A program made the translations under genes and the position numbers. The notes beneath the pieces were generated by a model that was not told the origin of the DNA, ran no database searches, and saw nothing but the letters and a program-made list of their open reading frames with translations. From Pectinatus haikarae (GTDB taxonomy: Bacteria; Bacillota; Negativicutes; Selenomonadales; Selenomonadaceae), in NCBI RefSeq assembly GCF_015732185.1, contig NZ_WIQM01000008.1, positions 248,001 to 312,000 on the forward strand: a stretch of 64,000 bases of DNA, written 5' to 3'. The stretch's first letter is position 1. Each line of letters starts with the position of its first letter. Of this stretch, positions 16,752 through 25,159 are shown piece by piece.

Positions 16752-17912
16752 ATGCAGCAACGGTTGTGGACACAGGAGTTTTTGGGGATGAGCTTCAGCA
16801 GCTTGTTTCAATATATGACACATTATTCATTGGTCACAGTTTTGCCCATCCTGGTAATTAATCAATTTTCAGGAAATGTTTTTCAAGCGGGCTTGGCGAT
16901 GACGTTCTTTCAGGTCGGAGCGATAGTTTCACGTCCTTTGGCAGGGAAATTGGTAGATTCCTGTAACAAAAGGAAAATATTATTATTTTTTCTGGGAGCT
17001 TTTTTTGTAATAAATATGCTGTACTATTTTATAAATAATATAAACTTTTTATTGGGATTGCGATTTTTTCATGGGATAGCATTTGCTGTCGGTACGACAT
17101 CAGTTGCAACTGTTGCGGCATTGGTGCTGCCGGACAGCCGTAAGGGGGAAGGTATAGGCTATTTTGCTGTATTTTCTAATCTGGCAATGGTCATTGGTCC
17201 TTTTATGGGATTGTTATTTTTATCGCGTTTTGGGTATACATTATTTTTCTTTTATATATTTTTGTTAGGAGTTTTAGTATTTTTTACAGGTATATACAGA
17301 AAACTGCCGGAGCATGTAATCCTGCCTTCTAAAAAGAAAAATAAGACATTATCCATATCAGATTTTTTGGAACCAAAAGTTTTTTCGATAGCCTTTGTGA
17401 GCGGGATGGTCTTTTTTGCATATTCAGGTCTTTTGGTATTTATTCCGCTGTATTTAAAATCACTTAATATGGTGGAATATTCCAGTCTTTTCTTTGCAAC
17501 ATTTGCGTTGGTGATAGTTTTGACAAGACCGATCGTCGGCAAAATTTTCGACAGATTCAGCGAAAATTGGATCATTTATCCGGGGCTTATTTTATTTTTC
17601 TGCGGACTCATTTATTTAAGCTTTACGCATACGACATTTGGCCTGATAGTCAGTGCTGTTGTGATCGGTGCGGGATTTGGGGCACTGGGGCCTTCTTTTC
17701 AAACGATGGCTGTACAGAGTGTCCCCTTGGAAAGAGCGGGAGTAGCTACAGCTACTTATTTTTTCGCCTTGGATGTAAGTGTCGGTTTGGGTTCGTTCTT
17801 TCTCGGACTGCTGGTAAAATATATAGATTACAGTGGAATGTATCAATTCACAGCGGCTGTTATTGTTTTGACGGGAATTATATTCTTTATGATTTTCAGA
17901 AAGAAAAAGTGA
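16752..17912 (+). CDS. MFS transporter
   Basis: 386 aa, about 12 transmembrane helices, with the MFS loop 2-3 signature seen as RPLAGKLVDSCNKRKIL (around 56-72) and a repeated RPIVGKIFDRFSENW in the second half. It is similar in size and layout to drug:H+ antiporter-like YfcJ/YwoG proteins. The start follows a weak tatggggtg site. It stands alone; a promoter for the next operon lies 65 bp downstream. Substrate unknown. Confidence 0.82.
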   Translation: MQQRLWTQEFLGMSFSSLFQYMTHYSLVTVLPILVINQFSGNVFQAGLAMTFFQVGAIVSRPLAGKLVDSCNKRKILLFFLGAFFVINMLYYFINNINFLLGLRFFHGIAFAVGTTSVATVAALVLPDSRKGEGIGYFAVFSNLAMVIGPFMGLLFLSRFGYTLFFFYIFLLGVLVFFTGIYRKLPEHVILPSKKKNKTLSISDFLEPKVFSIAFVSGMVFFAYSGLLVFIPLYLKSLNMVEYSSLFFATFALVIVLTRPIVGKIFDRFSENWIIYPGLILFFCGLIYLSFTHTTFGLIVSAVVIGAGFGALGPSFQTMAVQSVPLERAGVATATYFFALDVSVGLGSFFLGLLVKYIDYSGMYQFTAAVIVLTGIIFFMIFRKKK

Positions 17913-17976
17913 ATCGGGCAGAAGAATATTGAATGGATGGTAATGCAGAAGCCTTATGTGTCTTAGCTGTCGGCTA

Positions 17977-18128
17977 TTGACAGACAAAATTTATTCGGGT
18001 AATATAATATCTAATAAAGAAAGACAGTTGATCATAAAAAATGAAGACTGGGCTGTAAAAAACATCTTGCGGTATTTGTAAATAATGCAGGGCCATTGGA
18101 AAATGTTTTTTGGCGGCTCAGTTTTTTT
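17977..18128 (+). promoter_or_regulatory. Promoter and intrinsic-terminator-like attenuator ahead of amidohydrolase-metNIQ
   Basis: TTGACA (17977-17982) and TAATAT (18000-18005) are 17 bp apart. Arms 18047-18065 (starting actgggctgt) and 18102-18121 (ending ggcggctcagt) pair over 19 positions with G-U pairs and one bulge, followed by seven Ts, about 45 bp before the first start codon. It could attenuate the operon or terminate the upstream MFS transcript. No SAM-box or T-box consensus was seen. Confidence 0.5.
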
Positions 18129-18169
18129 ATTGTAGAAAGAGTATATGTGAAAAGGGCAGGTTGAGCGGT

Positions 18170-19312
18170 ATGATAGATGATAAGTCTATAGAAAAGAAAA
18201 TATGTGAGGAATTTTATTGGTTTCACAGGCATCCCGAATTATCCTATGAGGAAATTAATACAACAAAAAGAATAAGACAGGATCTGCAGAACGAAGGTAT
18301 ACAGATTCTGGATCTGCCATTGAATACAGGCGTGGTGGCGCAAATCGGTTCCGGAGACCAGCCGGTGGTAGCTGTTCGCTGCGATATTGATGCTCTGCCT
18401 ATACAGGAAAAGACAGAGCTGGTATATAAGTCAGAAACTAACGGGAAAATGCATGCCTGCGGGCATGATTTTCATATTGCCGTAATTTTAGGGGCGGCAT
18501 ATAAATTAAAACAAAACGAAAGTGATTTAAAAGGTACGGTCCGCATCATATTTCAACCGGCAGAAGAGGCTCCGGGAGGGGCGCTGGATGTTTTGCGCAC
18601 AGGAGTGCTGGATGATGTGCAGGCTATTTTCGGACTGCACAGTTCTCCGCTGTTTTCTGTTGGCAGTGTGGGAATTAGGGAAGGTGCCGTTACCGCAGCT
18701 GTAGATCATTTTGAGATCAATTTTAAGGGGAAAGGTACACATGCCGCTCATCCGCAGAACGGCATTGATCCTATAGTGGCAGCGTCGGCATTTGTATCGT
18801 CGATCCAAACGGTGGTCAGTCGTAATGTGGACCCGTTTGCGGCCGATCTTATCAGTATCACTCATTTTCAGAGTGGCAATACATGGAATGTTATTCCGGA
18901 AACGGCATATTTGGAAGGAACGGCACGCACCTTGAGGCCGGAAGATCGTCAGCTGGTGCGCCAAAGAATATATGAGATGGCCGAAAATACGGCAAAGGCG
19001 TATGGAGCAAAAGCTGAAGTCATCTGGCATGACGGTCCGCCGGCAACGAATAATGATGGAGAATGGGCTGCCTTTGCAAAAGAACAGGCACAAAAAATTG
19101 GTTTGGATGTAAAGGATTCTCCATATTCTCTGGGAGGAGAAGATTTTGCTTTCTATCAGGAAAAAATTAAGGGAGTTTTTGTGCAGATAGGGACAGGAGA
19201 GTCGTATTCAAACCATAATCCGCATTTTCAGGTCGATCCTGCAGCAATTTTTCCGGCTGCTGAATATATGGCAGGCATGGCTGCCGATTCATTGGGAAAA
19301 ATTAAAAAATAA
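18170..19312 (+). CDS. M20 family amidohydrolase (N-acyl-amino-acid hydrolase type)
   Basis: 380 aa, zinc-dependent peptidase/deacylase. It has FHRHPELSYEE near the N-terminus, HACGHDFHIAVILGAA (about 92-107) with metal ligands, the catalytic Glu pair in PAEEAPGGA, and the dimer-domain GKGTHAAHPQNGIDPI. The ATG at 18170 aligns with family starts; the upstream open frame does not. It is followed 21 bp later by metN and probably co-transcribed. The context suggests deacylation of an imported N-acyl-methionine or similar sulfur compound, as in Bacillus amidohydrolases next to sulfur transporters. This is inference. Confidence 0.87.
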   Translation: MIDDKSIEKKICEEFYWFHRHPELSYEEINTTKRIRQDLQNEGIQILDLPLNTGVVAQIGSGDQPVVAVRCDIDALPIQEKTELVYKSETNGKMHACGHDFHIAVILGAAYKLKQNESDLKGTVRIIFQPAEEAPGGALDVLRTGVLDDVQAIFGLHSSPLFSVGSVGIREGAVTAAVDHFEINFKGKGTHAAHPQNGIDPIVAASAFVSSIQTVVSRNVDPFAADLISITHFQSGNTWNVIPETAYLEGTARTLRPEDRQLVRQRIYEMAENTAKAYGAKAEVIWHDGPPATNNDGEWAAFAKEQAQKIGLDVKDSPYSLGGEDFAFYQEKIKGVFVQIGTGESYSNHNPHFQVDPAAIFPAAEYMAGMAADSLGKIKK

Positions 19313-19333
19313 TGGAGACCGGAGGTGCCGATT

Positions 19334-20356
19334 ATGATAAAATTTATTGATATCAGTAAAACTTTTATGGTAAAAAAGCAGGAAATAAATGCTTTGCGTC
19401 ATGTATCACTTGACATACATGACGGCGATATATTTGGCGTTATCGGCTTCAGCGGTGCAGGAAAATCCACGCTGCTCCGAATGGTCAATGCTTTGGAGAC
19501 ACCGACGGAAGGAATCGTGGAGATAAACGGAAGCGATATAAATAAGCTGTCTTTCAATGAGCTGCGCAAAGTACGCAAAGATATAGGTATGATATTTCAG
19601 CAATTTAATCTTTTGGAATCAAAAACGGTCTATGATAATATTGCGATTCCGTTGGTATTGAAACGTATGAGCAAGGCAGATATAGAAAAGCGAGTTTCCC
19701 GGCTGCTGGAATTTGTTGAACTGTCAGATAAGAAGAATGCTTATCCCGCACAGCTGTCCGGAGGGCAGAAACAGCGTGTCGGCATAGCGCGCGCTTTGTC
19801 TACAGATCCTTCTATTTTATTATGTGACGAAGCGACAAGCGCACTTGATCCCGAAACAACAGATTCTATTCTTCGGCTGCTGGAAAAAATCAATCGAGAA
19901 CTCAATATTACTATTTTGATAGTAACACACGAGATAAATGTCATTCAGCGCATTTGTAATCAGGTGGCTGTGATGGAGCAGGGAAATGTGGTAGAAAGCG
20001 GCTCTGTTTTATCGGTATTCAGCAAACCGGAACAGGGGATAACAAAGCGGTTTATCAGTACGGTAATGCCTGATAAAATACCGGATAGTGTTATGGAAAA
20101 GCTCAAACAGGATATAAGGCATTATAAAATTATTAAAATGCGCTTTCTCGGAGATAATGTCGATGAAAATGTGCTCTATTTTATCAATCGGCATTTTGCT
20201 GCCGAAACGAATATGCTTTTTGCATCGGTCAATGAACTGCAAAAGGCAGTAGTGGGCATTTTCATACTTCAGATAATAGGCGACGACACAGAAATCGATA
20301 AAATAACAACATATATCAGTGAGCATAATATACAATGGCAGGAGGTAAAATTATGA
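19334..20356 (+). CDS. metN: Methionine ABC transporter ATP-binding protein MetN
   Basis: ATPase of the MetNIQ importer, 340 aa. It has Walker A GFSGAGKST (about 33-41), signature LSGGQKQRVGIARAL (about 138-152), Walker B ILLCDEATSALD, and the H-loop IVTHEINV. The C-terminal ~100 residues form the NIL regulatory domain that senses methionine in this family. The start at 19334 follows ccggagg. The stop overlaps the metI start by four bases (ATGA), so the two are translationally coupled. Confidence 0.95.
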   Translation: MIKFIDISKTFMVKKQEINALRHVSLDIHDGDIFGVIGFSGAGKSTLLRMVNALETPTEGIVEINGSDINKLSFNELRKVRKDIGMIFQQFNLLESKTVYDNIAIPLVLKRMSKADIEKRVSRLLEFVELSDKKNAYPAQLSGGQKQRVGIARALSTDPSILLCDEATSALDPETTDSILRLLEKINRELNITILIVTHEINVIQRICNQVAVMEQGNVVESGSVLSVFSKPEQGITKRFISTVMPDKIPDSVMEKLKQDIRHYKIIKMRFLGDNVDENVLYFINRHFAAETNMLFASVNELQKAVVGIFILQIIGDDTEIDKITTYISEHNIQWQEVKL

Positions 20357-21012
20357 TTGATCTGGGTGTGCCTTATTCACAAATATTGTTGGCTGCAGAA
20401 CAGACATTATATATGGTATTTATATCTCTGGCAATAGGAACTTTTATAGCGATTGTTTTATCAGTTATATTGGTGTTGACAAATCCGAGTGGAATATTAA
20501 AAAATACAGTTGTTTATAATCTGGTGAATACCGGTGTGAATATTATACGCAGTGTGCCCTTTATTATTCTGATGGTATTTATTTTACCTCTGACAAAAAT
20601 GATCGTCGGCACTCGTGTGGGAACTACCGCAGCACTGGTGCCATTGGTAATTTTTATAGCTCCCTATCTTACAAGACTATTTGAAAATTCGATACTGGAG
20701 GTAAACAAGGGTATCATAGAGGCCGCACAGGCTATGGGCGCATCTCATTTTGAAATAGTATGGTATTTTATTTTACCCGAGGCACGCGGGTCCCTGATTT
20801 TATCTGTTACGACAGGCACTATTGGCCTGATAGGGGCAACAGCTATGGCAGGAGCGATAGGAGCCGGGGGTGTGGGCGATCTGGCCCTTACGTATGGTTA
20901 TGAACGTTTGAATTTTCCTCTTATGCTTTTTACTGTTATCGTGCTGATTGTTTTTGTGCAGGTGATACAGTCTGTCGGAAATTATTTTTCCGCTAAGGTA
21001 CGGGGACATTAA
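20353..21012 (+). CDS. metI: Methionine ABC transporter permease MetI
   Basis: 219-aa inner-membrane permease with five or so helices. The EAA loop is visible as EAAQAMGASHFEIVWYFILPEA (about 131-152), the contact for MetN. It starts at an ATG four bases into the metN stop, behind aggagg. The length matches MetI proteins. Substrate range (L-/D-methionine, derivatives) is set by MetQ. Confidence 0.95.
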   Translation: MIDLGVPYSQILLAAEQTLYMVFISLAIGTFIAIVLSVILVLTNPSGILKNTVVYNLVNTGVNIIRSVPFIILMVFILPLTKMIVGTRVGTTAALVPLVIFIAPYLTRLFENSILEVNKGIIEAAQAMGASHFEIVWYFILPEARGSLILSVTTGTIGLIGATAMAGAIGAGGVGDLALTYGYERLNFPLMLFTVIVLIVFVQVIQSVGNYFSAKVRGH

Positions 21013-21045
21013 TAATTATATTTTATAGAAAGAAGGATAAAGCAT

Positions 21046-21867
21046 ATGAAATTGAAAAAAATGGGTACGGCACTGCTGGCACTGATCGTCGGTGGAGTTT
21101 TGTTTGCGGGCTGCGGCGGTGATACTGCGTCAGATAACAATAAAAAGGAATTGGTATACAGCAAATCACAGGGGCCGTATTCAGAGTTGTTTGAACAGGG
21201 AATTAAGCCGATTTTGGAGAAAAAAGGCTATAAAATAACAGGTAAGGATATGTCTGATCTGCTGCAGGCTGATGTGGCCCTTAATGAGGGTGAAGTTGAT
21301 TTCAACGTGGAACAGCATACCGCATATATGGAAAACTTTAACGAAAAACAAAACGGTCATTTGGTAGCTCTCACAGCTATCCCGACTGTTCCGGCTGGGA
21401 TTTATGCAGGTTCAAAAACCTCACTTGATCAGATCGCTGACGGAGATCGCATAGCGGTGCCCAATGATGCATCAAATACGGCACGTGCATATGCGCTGCT
21501 GCAAAAGGCAGGCTGGATAAAACTCGATCCGAATAAAGAATTGACGACGGTCACAAAACAGGATATTGTGGAAAATCCGCATAATCTTGAATTTGTGGAA
21601 ATGAAATCGTTGAATATTCCTGCGGTACGCGGTGATTTTTCTTATATTGTAATAACCGGCTCAATCGTATATAATGCGAAAATAGATCCTTCGACGGCAC
21701 TTTTGAAAGAAGATATTTTACACCATTTGCTTTTGCAGCTGGTAGTCAATGAAAAAAATAAAGATGCTCAGTGGGCCAAGGATATTGTTGCGGCCTATCA
21801 TTCCGATGAATTTAAGGAATATATTAATAAAAACAATAATGGTCTGTGGTTTATTCCTGAGAAATGA
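21046..21867 (+). CDS. metQ: Methionine-binding lipoprotein MetQ (NlpA family)
   Basis: 273-aa substrate-binding lipoprotein. The signal peptide ends in lipobox LFAGC with the lipidated Cys at 23. The mature part follows the NlpA fold: YSKSQGPYSELFEQGI at its start, the FNVEQHTAYMENF segment (about 87-99) and VPNDASNTARAYALLQKAGW (around 143-162). It is the last gene of the operon, 33 bp after metI, and a perfect terminator follows. Confidence 0.95.
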   Translation: MKLKKMGTALLALIVGGVLFAGCGGDTASDNNKKELVYSKSQGPYSELFEQGIKPILEKKGYKITGKDMSDLLQADVALNEGEVDFNVEQHTAYMENFNEKQNGHLVALTAIPTVPAGIYAGSKTSLDQIADGDRIAVPNDASNTARAYALLQKAGWIKLDPNKELTTVTKQDIVENPHNLEFVEMKSLNIPAVRGDFSYIVITGSIVYNAKIDPSTALLKEDILHHLLLQLVVNEKNKDAQWAKDIVAAYHSDEFKEYINKNNNGLWFIPEK

Positions 21868-21897
21868 TATTTTGGAGAAATGAATATTAATGGTATA

Positions 21898-21948
21898 ACT
21901 GCCCCCGGCAATTGGTTTTTAAGCCAATTGCCGGGGGCAGTTTTTTTG
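21898..21948 (+). terminator. Strong intrinsic terminator of the met operon
   Basis: actgcccccggcaattgg (from 21898) pairs perfectly with ccaattgccgggggcagt, followed by seven Ts. Confidence 0.95.
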
Positions 21949-21957
21949 AGTTTCAGA

Positions 21958-22037
21958 AGTAAAATAATAAAAAGCTTTTATTATTTTACTATTTAGTATA
22001 TACTATATAAAAATATTTATTTAATTAGCATATGCTA
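21958..22037. promoter_or_regulatory. ppsA promoter region with three palindromes, candidate CcpN operators
   Basis: A 15-bp-arm palindrome (agtaaaataataaaa, 21958-21990) is followed by two 12-bp palindromes: tagtatatacta (21994-22005), which overlaps a likely -10 TATACT, and tagcatatgcta (22026-22037), next to the Shine-Dalgarno. The two are 32 bp centre to centre. TATGCTA within the second also occurs at the promoter of the downstream ccpN-like gene (24443-24449) and resembles the published CcpN site TRTGHYATAYW. Binding is inferred. Confidence 0.45.
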
Positions 22038-22052
22038 AATGGAGGGATAATG

Positions 22053-24410
22053 ATGGAAAAGGAAAAAAATTTAATTCTCTGGTTTGAAAAGATAGGCAGA
22101 CAGGATACAGATCTTGTCGGCGGGAAGTCAGCATCATTGGGGGAACTTACAGCCAAGACTGCAGTTCCGGTACCATATGGTTTTGTAACTACGGCAGATG
22201 CTTACAGATATTTCATGGAAAAAAGCGGCTTGAATAATAGAATAGCTGAATTACTGACAGAATTGACGGATGTGGAAAACAGTCTTACGCTCCGACGAGT
22301 CAGTGCACAGATTCGCAGAGAAATCATTGAAGCTGAAATGCCGGGAAAATTATCGGAAGCTATACGGAAGTCCTATGATGAACTGGGAAAAAAGATGAGG
22401 GAACATTCTCCATATGTGGCGGTGCGGTCCAGTGCCACGGCTGAAGATCTCCCGGATGCGAGCTTTGCCGGGCAGCAGGAAACATACCTGAATATAAAGG
22501 GCGCAGAAGATGTGATCGGCAAAGTAAAGGAATGTTATGCATCTGCATATACGGATCGTGCCGTTTATTATCGTACAAAACAGGGTTTTGACCATCTTGA
22601 TATGGCACTGAGCGCTGTTGTTCAAATGATGGTATTTTCCAAAGCCGCAGGGGTGATGTTCACCGTAAATGTAATCACAGGGGATGATACACATATAATG
22701 ATCGAGGGGGCATGGGGACTCGGTGAGTACATAGTGCAGGGGATTGTCACGCCGGACAGTTATCTGATAAATAAAAATACATTGATTGTGGACGGCAGGA
22801 AAATCAATGAAAAAAAAGTAAAATTTGTCCGGCTGCAGACAGGCGGATGCGAAGAAAAAGCAGTTCCCGAGAATATGATAAACACGGCTGTTTTGACACG
22901 GGAGCAGCTGCGCGAATTGGCAGAGTACGCATTGGCTATAGAAAAACATTACGGCTGTTACATGGATATAGAATGGGGCATAGATGAAAGAAATGACAAG
23001 ATATGGATATTGCAGGCGCGTCCGGAAACTGTATGGTCAAACAAAAAGGAAATAAAGCAGAATAATGTAAAGATTGCTGAAACCGGAAAAGTTCTGGTGA
23101 AGGGAATGCCGGCAAGTCCCGGTATGGTAGCGGGGAAAGCCAGAGTGATAAATGATCCGGAAAAAATAGATGATTTTCAGATAGATGAAATTTTGGTGAC
23201 AGAAATGACGGCGCCGGACTGGGTGCCGGTAATGAAAAAAGCGAAGGGTATCGTGACGGATGCGGGAGGGATGACCTGTCATGCTTCTATTGTGAGCAGA
23301 GAACTGGGCATACCGTGTATTGTCGGAACCAAAAGCTGTGGAAGCGCGGGAACCGCGGTCATAAGAGACGGTATGACGATCACTGTGGATGCTTCCCATG
23401 GAGTGGTATATGCGGGCAATCTGGCAGCTGCGGCAGACGAAAAAGAAAAAAAGCAGGAAATGGCAAACCATGGACAGGAAAATTTCCCCGTGACGGGAAC
23501 AAAAATTTACATGAATCTGGGGGATCCGGCGCTGGCGGAAAAATATGGGACGCTGCCATGTGACGGTGTGGGCCTCATGCGCGAAGAATTTATTTGGACA
23601 ACATATATACATGAACATCCGCTCCATATGATAGACGAGGGCAGAGCACAGGAAGCTGTGGACAAGCTAGCCGAGGGTATTGGCAAAGTATGTGCGGCAA
23701 TGTCACCGCGTCCGGTCACACTGCGGTTCAGTGATTTCAAATCCAGCGAATACAGAGCGCTTAAAGGCGGTGATAAGTATGAACCGCATGAACCGAGTGC
23801 ATTGTTGGGCTGGCGCGGAGCTTCACGCTACTACGATCCTAAATATATAGAAGCATTCAGGCTGGAAATAAAGGCCATAAGAAAAGTACGCGAAGAATAT
23901 GGTTTAAAGAATCTGCATGTGATGATACCTTTTTGCCGTTCGGTGGAAGAAGCGCGCAGGGTAACAGAAATAATGAAGGATGGAGGACTGCGGCGCAGCG
24001 CGGATTTTAAAGTATGGTTAATGGCAGAAATTCCGGCTAATATTATTCTGGCTGACCAATTTAATCAATTTGTCGACGGATATTCGATCGGGTCAAATGA
24101 TCTTACTATGCTCATTTTAGGATGCGATCGCGACAATGATGCCATATCACATTTATTTGATGAGAGAAATACGGCGGTGAAAAGGGCCGTGCGGCATTTA
24201 ATAGAGGCTGCGCATAAGGATGGAAAAACAGTATCGATATGCGGGCAGGCTCCCAGTGTATATGCTGATTTTACGCAATTTTTGGTTGAAAACGGCATAG
24301 ATTCTATTTCTGTGAATCCGGATATGGTCGGCTGCACTAAAAAAAATGTTGCACAGATAGAGCAGCGTATCATCTTGAACAACGCTCTTGGTTTGGGCAG
24401 GATGAAATGA
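22053..24410 (+). CDS. ppsA: Phosphoenolpyruvate synthase
   Basis: Converts pyruvate and ATP to PEP, AMP and phosphate in gluconeogenesis; 785 aa. The N-terminal ATP-grasp domain contains VRSSATAEDLPDASFAGQQET (about 125-145). The mobile phospho-His domain has GGMTCHASIVSRELGIPC with His410. The C-terminal PEP-binding barrel has SNDLTMLILGCDRDN and the Cys-containing ICGQAPS segment. Several ATGs lie close together; 22053 is best spaced from ggaggg. The downstream CcpN-like repressor and PpsR-like kinase/phosphorylase confirm a gluconeogenic control unit. Confidence 0.93.
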   Translation: MEKEKNLILWFEKIGRQDTDLVGGKSASLGELTAKTAVPVPYGFVTTADAYRYFMEKSGLNNRIAELLTELTDVENSLTLRRVSAQIRREIIEAEMPGKLSEAIRKSYDELGKKMREHSPYVAVRSSATAEDLPDASFAGQQETYLNIKGAEDVIGKVKECYASAYTDRAVYYRTKQGFDHLDMALSAVVQMMVFSKAAGVMFTVNVITGDDTHIMIEGAWGLGEYIVQGIVTPDSYLINKNTLIVDGRKINEKKVKFVRLQTGGCEEKAVPENMINTAVLTREQLRELAEYALAIEKHYGCYMDIEWGIDERNDKIWILQARPETVWSNKKEIKQNNVKIAETGKVLVKGMPASPGMVAGKARVINDPEKIDDFQIDEILVTEMTAPDWVPVMKKAKGIVTDAGGMTCHASIVSRELGIPCIVGTKSCGSAGTAVIRDGMTITVDASHGVVYAGNLAAAADEKEKKQEMANHGQENFPVTGTKIYMNLGDPALAEKYGTLPCDGVGLMREEFIWTTYIHEHPLHMIDEGRAQEAVDKLAEGIGKVCAAMSPRPVTLRFSDFKSSEYRALKGGDKYEPHEPSALLGWRGASRYYDPKYIEAFRLEIKAIRKVREEYGLKNLHVMIPFCRSVEEARRVTEIMKDGGLRRSADFKVWLMAEIPANIILADQFNQFVDGYSIGSNDLTMLILGCDRDNDAISHLFDERNTAVKRAVRHLIEAAHKDGKTVSICGQAPSVYADFTQFLVENGIDSISVNPDMVGCTKKNVAQIEQRIILNNALGLGRMK

Positions 24411-24432
24411 AGCGTTGGCAGCGGTTTAACCA

Positions 24433-24456
24433 TTGACTTAAATATGCTATTATAAT
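24433..24456 (+). promoter_or_regulatory. Promoter region of the ccpN-like gene with TATGCTAT element
   Basis: TATAAT at 24451-24456 makes a good -10. TATGCTAT (24443-24450) directly precedes it and matches the element in the ppsA region. The nearby TTGACT (24433) is only 12 bp away and so is not a proper -35. A repressor bound here would block the promoter, consistent with autoregulation. Confidence 0.4.
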
Positions 24457-24505
24457 ATGAGAGAAATTTTTGAAACAAGGCAGATGCTGTTTGAGGGGGG
24501 CGATA

Positions 24506-25159
24506 ATTATTTCACTGACGGAAAGACAGCAGGCAATTGTCGACATAGTTCAGAAGGGCGGTCCTGTCACGGGCGGACAAATCGCAGAGCGGATGCATGT
24601 CACACGGGCGGCTCTGCGAGCGGATCTGGCTGTTCTGGTCATGAGCGGATTATTGGGTTCTCGTTCCAAAGTAGGGTATTTTTATACAGGCAAAAGCCTG
24701 CTGTCATTTTTTACAGAAGACCTCGATTCTGTCCGGGTGCGTGATATTCAATCTGTACCGGCGGTGCTGCCAAAGGAGTCGACAGCTTATGATGCGGTGG
24801 TGTCGCTGTTTCTTGAAGATGTAGGCAGCGTGTTTGTGGTTGAAGGACAGGGCTTGCTGGCGGGGGTGGTATCCCGCAAGGATTTGCTTAAAGCCTCGCT
24901 GTCATCGGGCGGCGATCTGGCAAAAATTCCGGTGCAGATGGTCATGACGCCGCTGGCAAAGCTGATTGTCACCGAGCCGGATGAATCTGTAGCGGCTGCG
25001 GCGCAAAAAATCATCGATAATGAGATAGATGCCTTACCGGTGGTGAAGGTCCTGCCAAAGGGAAAGCGCTCATATGAGATTGTCGGACGCCTTACTAAAA
25101 CAAATTTGACACGATTGATAGTGGATCTGGCTAAGGGCAAAAGGGGGTATTCATCATAG
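24506..25159 (+). CDS. ccpN: CcpN-like HTH-CBS transcriptional repressor
   Basis: Represses gluconeogenic genes in Firmicutes. About 217 aa: an N-terminal winged helix (LTERQQAIVDIV to MSGLLGSR, then VGYFYTG) and two CBS domains (about 70-200; nucleotide sensing). The start is uncertain. The only good Shine-Dalgarno, gagggggg (24493-24500), is followed in frame by ATT codons at 24506 and 24509 rather than ATG/GTG/TTG. Starting at 24506 gives an N-terminus the length of B. subtilis CcpN. The nearest conventional in-frame start is a TTG at 24470, which has no Shine-Dalgarno and sits only about 14 nt after the -10. Its stop overlaps the next GTG by one base. Confidence 0.85.
   Translation: MISLTERQQAIVDIVQKGGPVTGGQIAERMHVTRAALRADLAVLVMSGLLGSRSKVGYFYTGKSLLSFFTEDLDSVRVRDIQSVPAVLPKESTAYDAVVSLFLEDVGSVFVVEGQGLLAGVVSRKDLLKASLSSGGDLAKIPVQMVMTPLAKLIVTEPDESVAAAAQKIIDNEIDALPVVKVLPKGKRSYEIVGRLTKTNLTRLIVDLAKGKRGYSS

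Noticed and set aside
17913-18169. SAM-I or T-box leader for the metNIQ operon
   Set aside because: No SAM-box core and no T-box AGGGUGGNACCGCG-like motif; only a terminator-like hairpin was found.
22350-22949. Long minus-strand frame (199 codons) within ppsA
   Set aside because: Shadow frame of a recognised gene; odd Cys/His-rich composition and no start signal.
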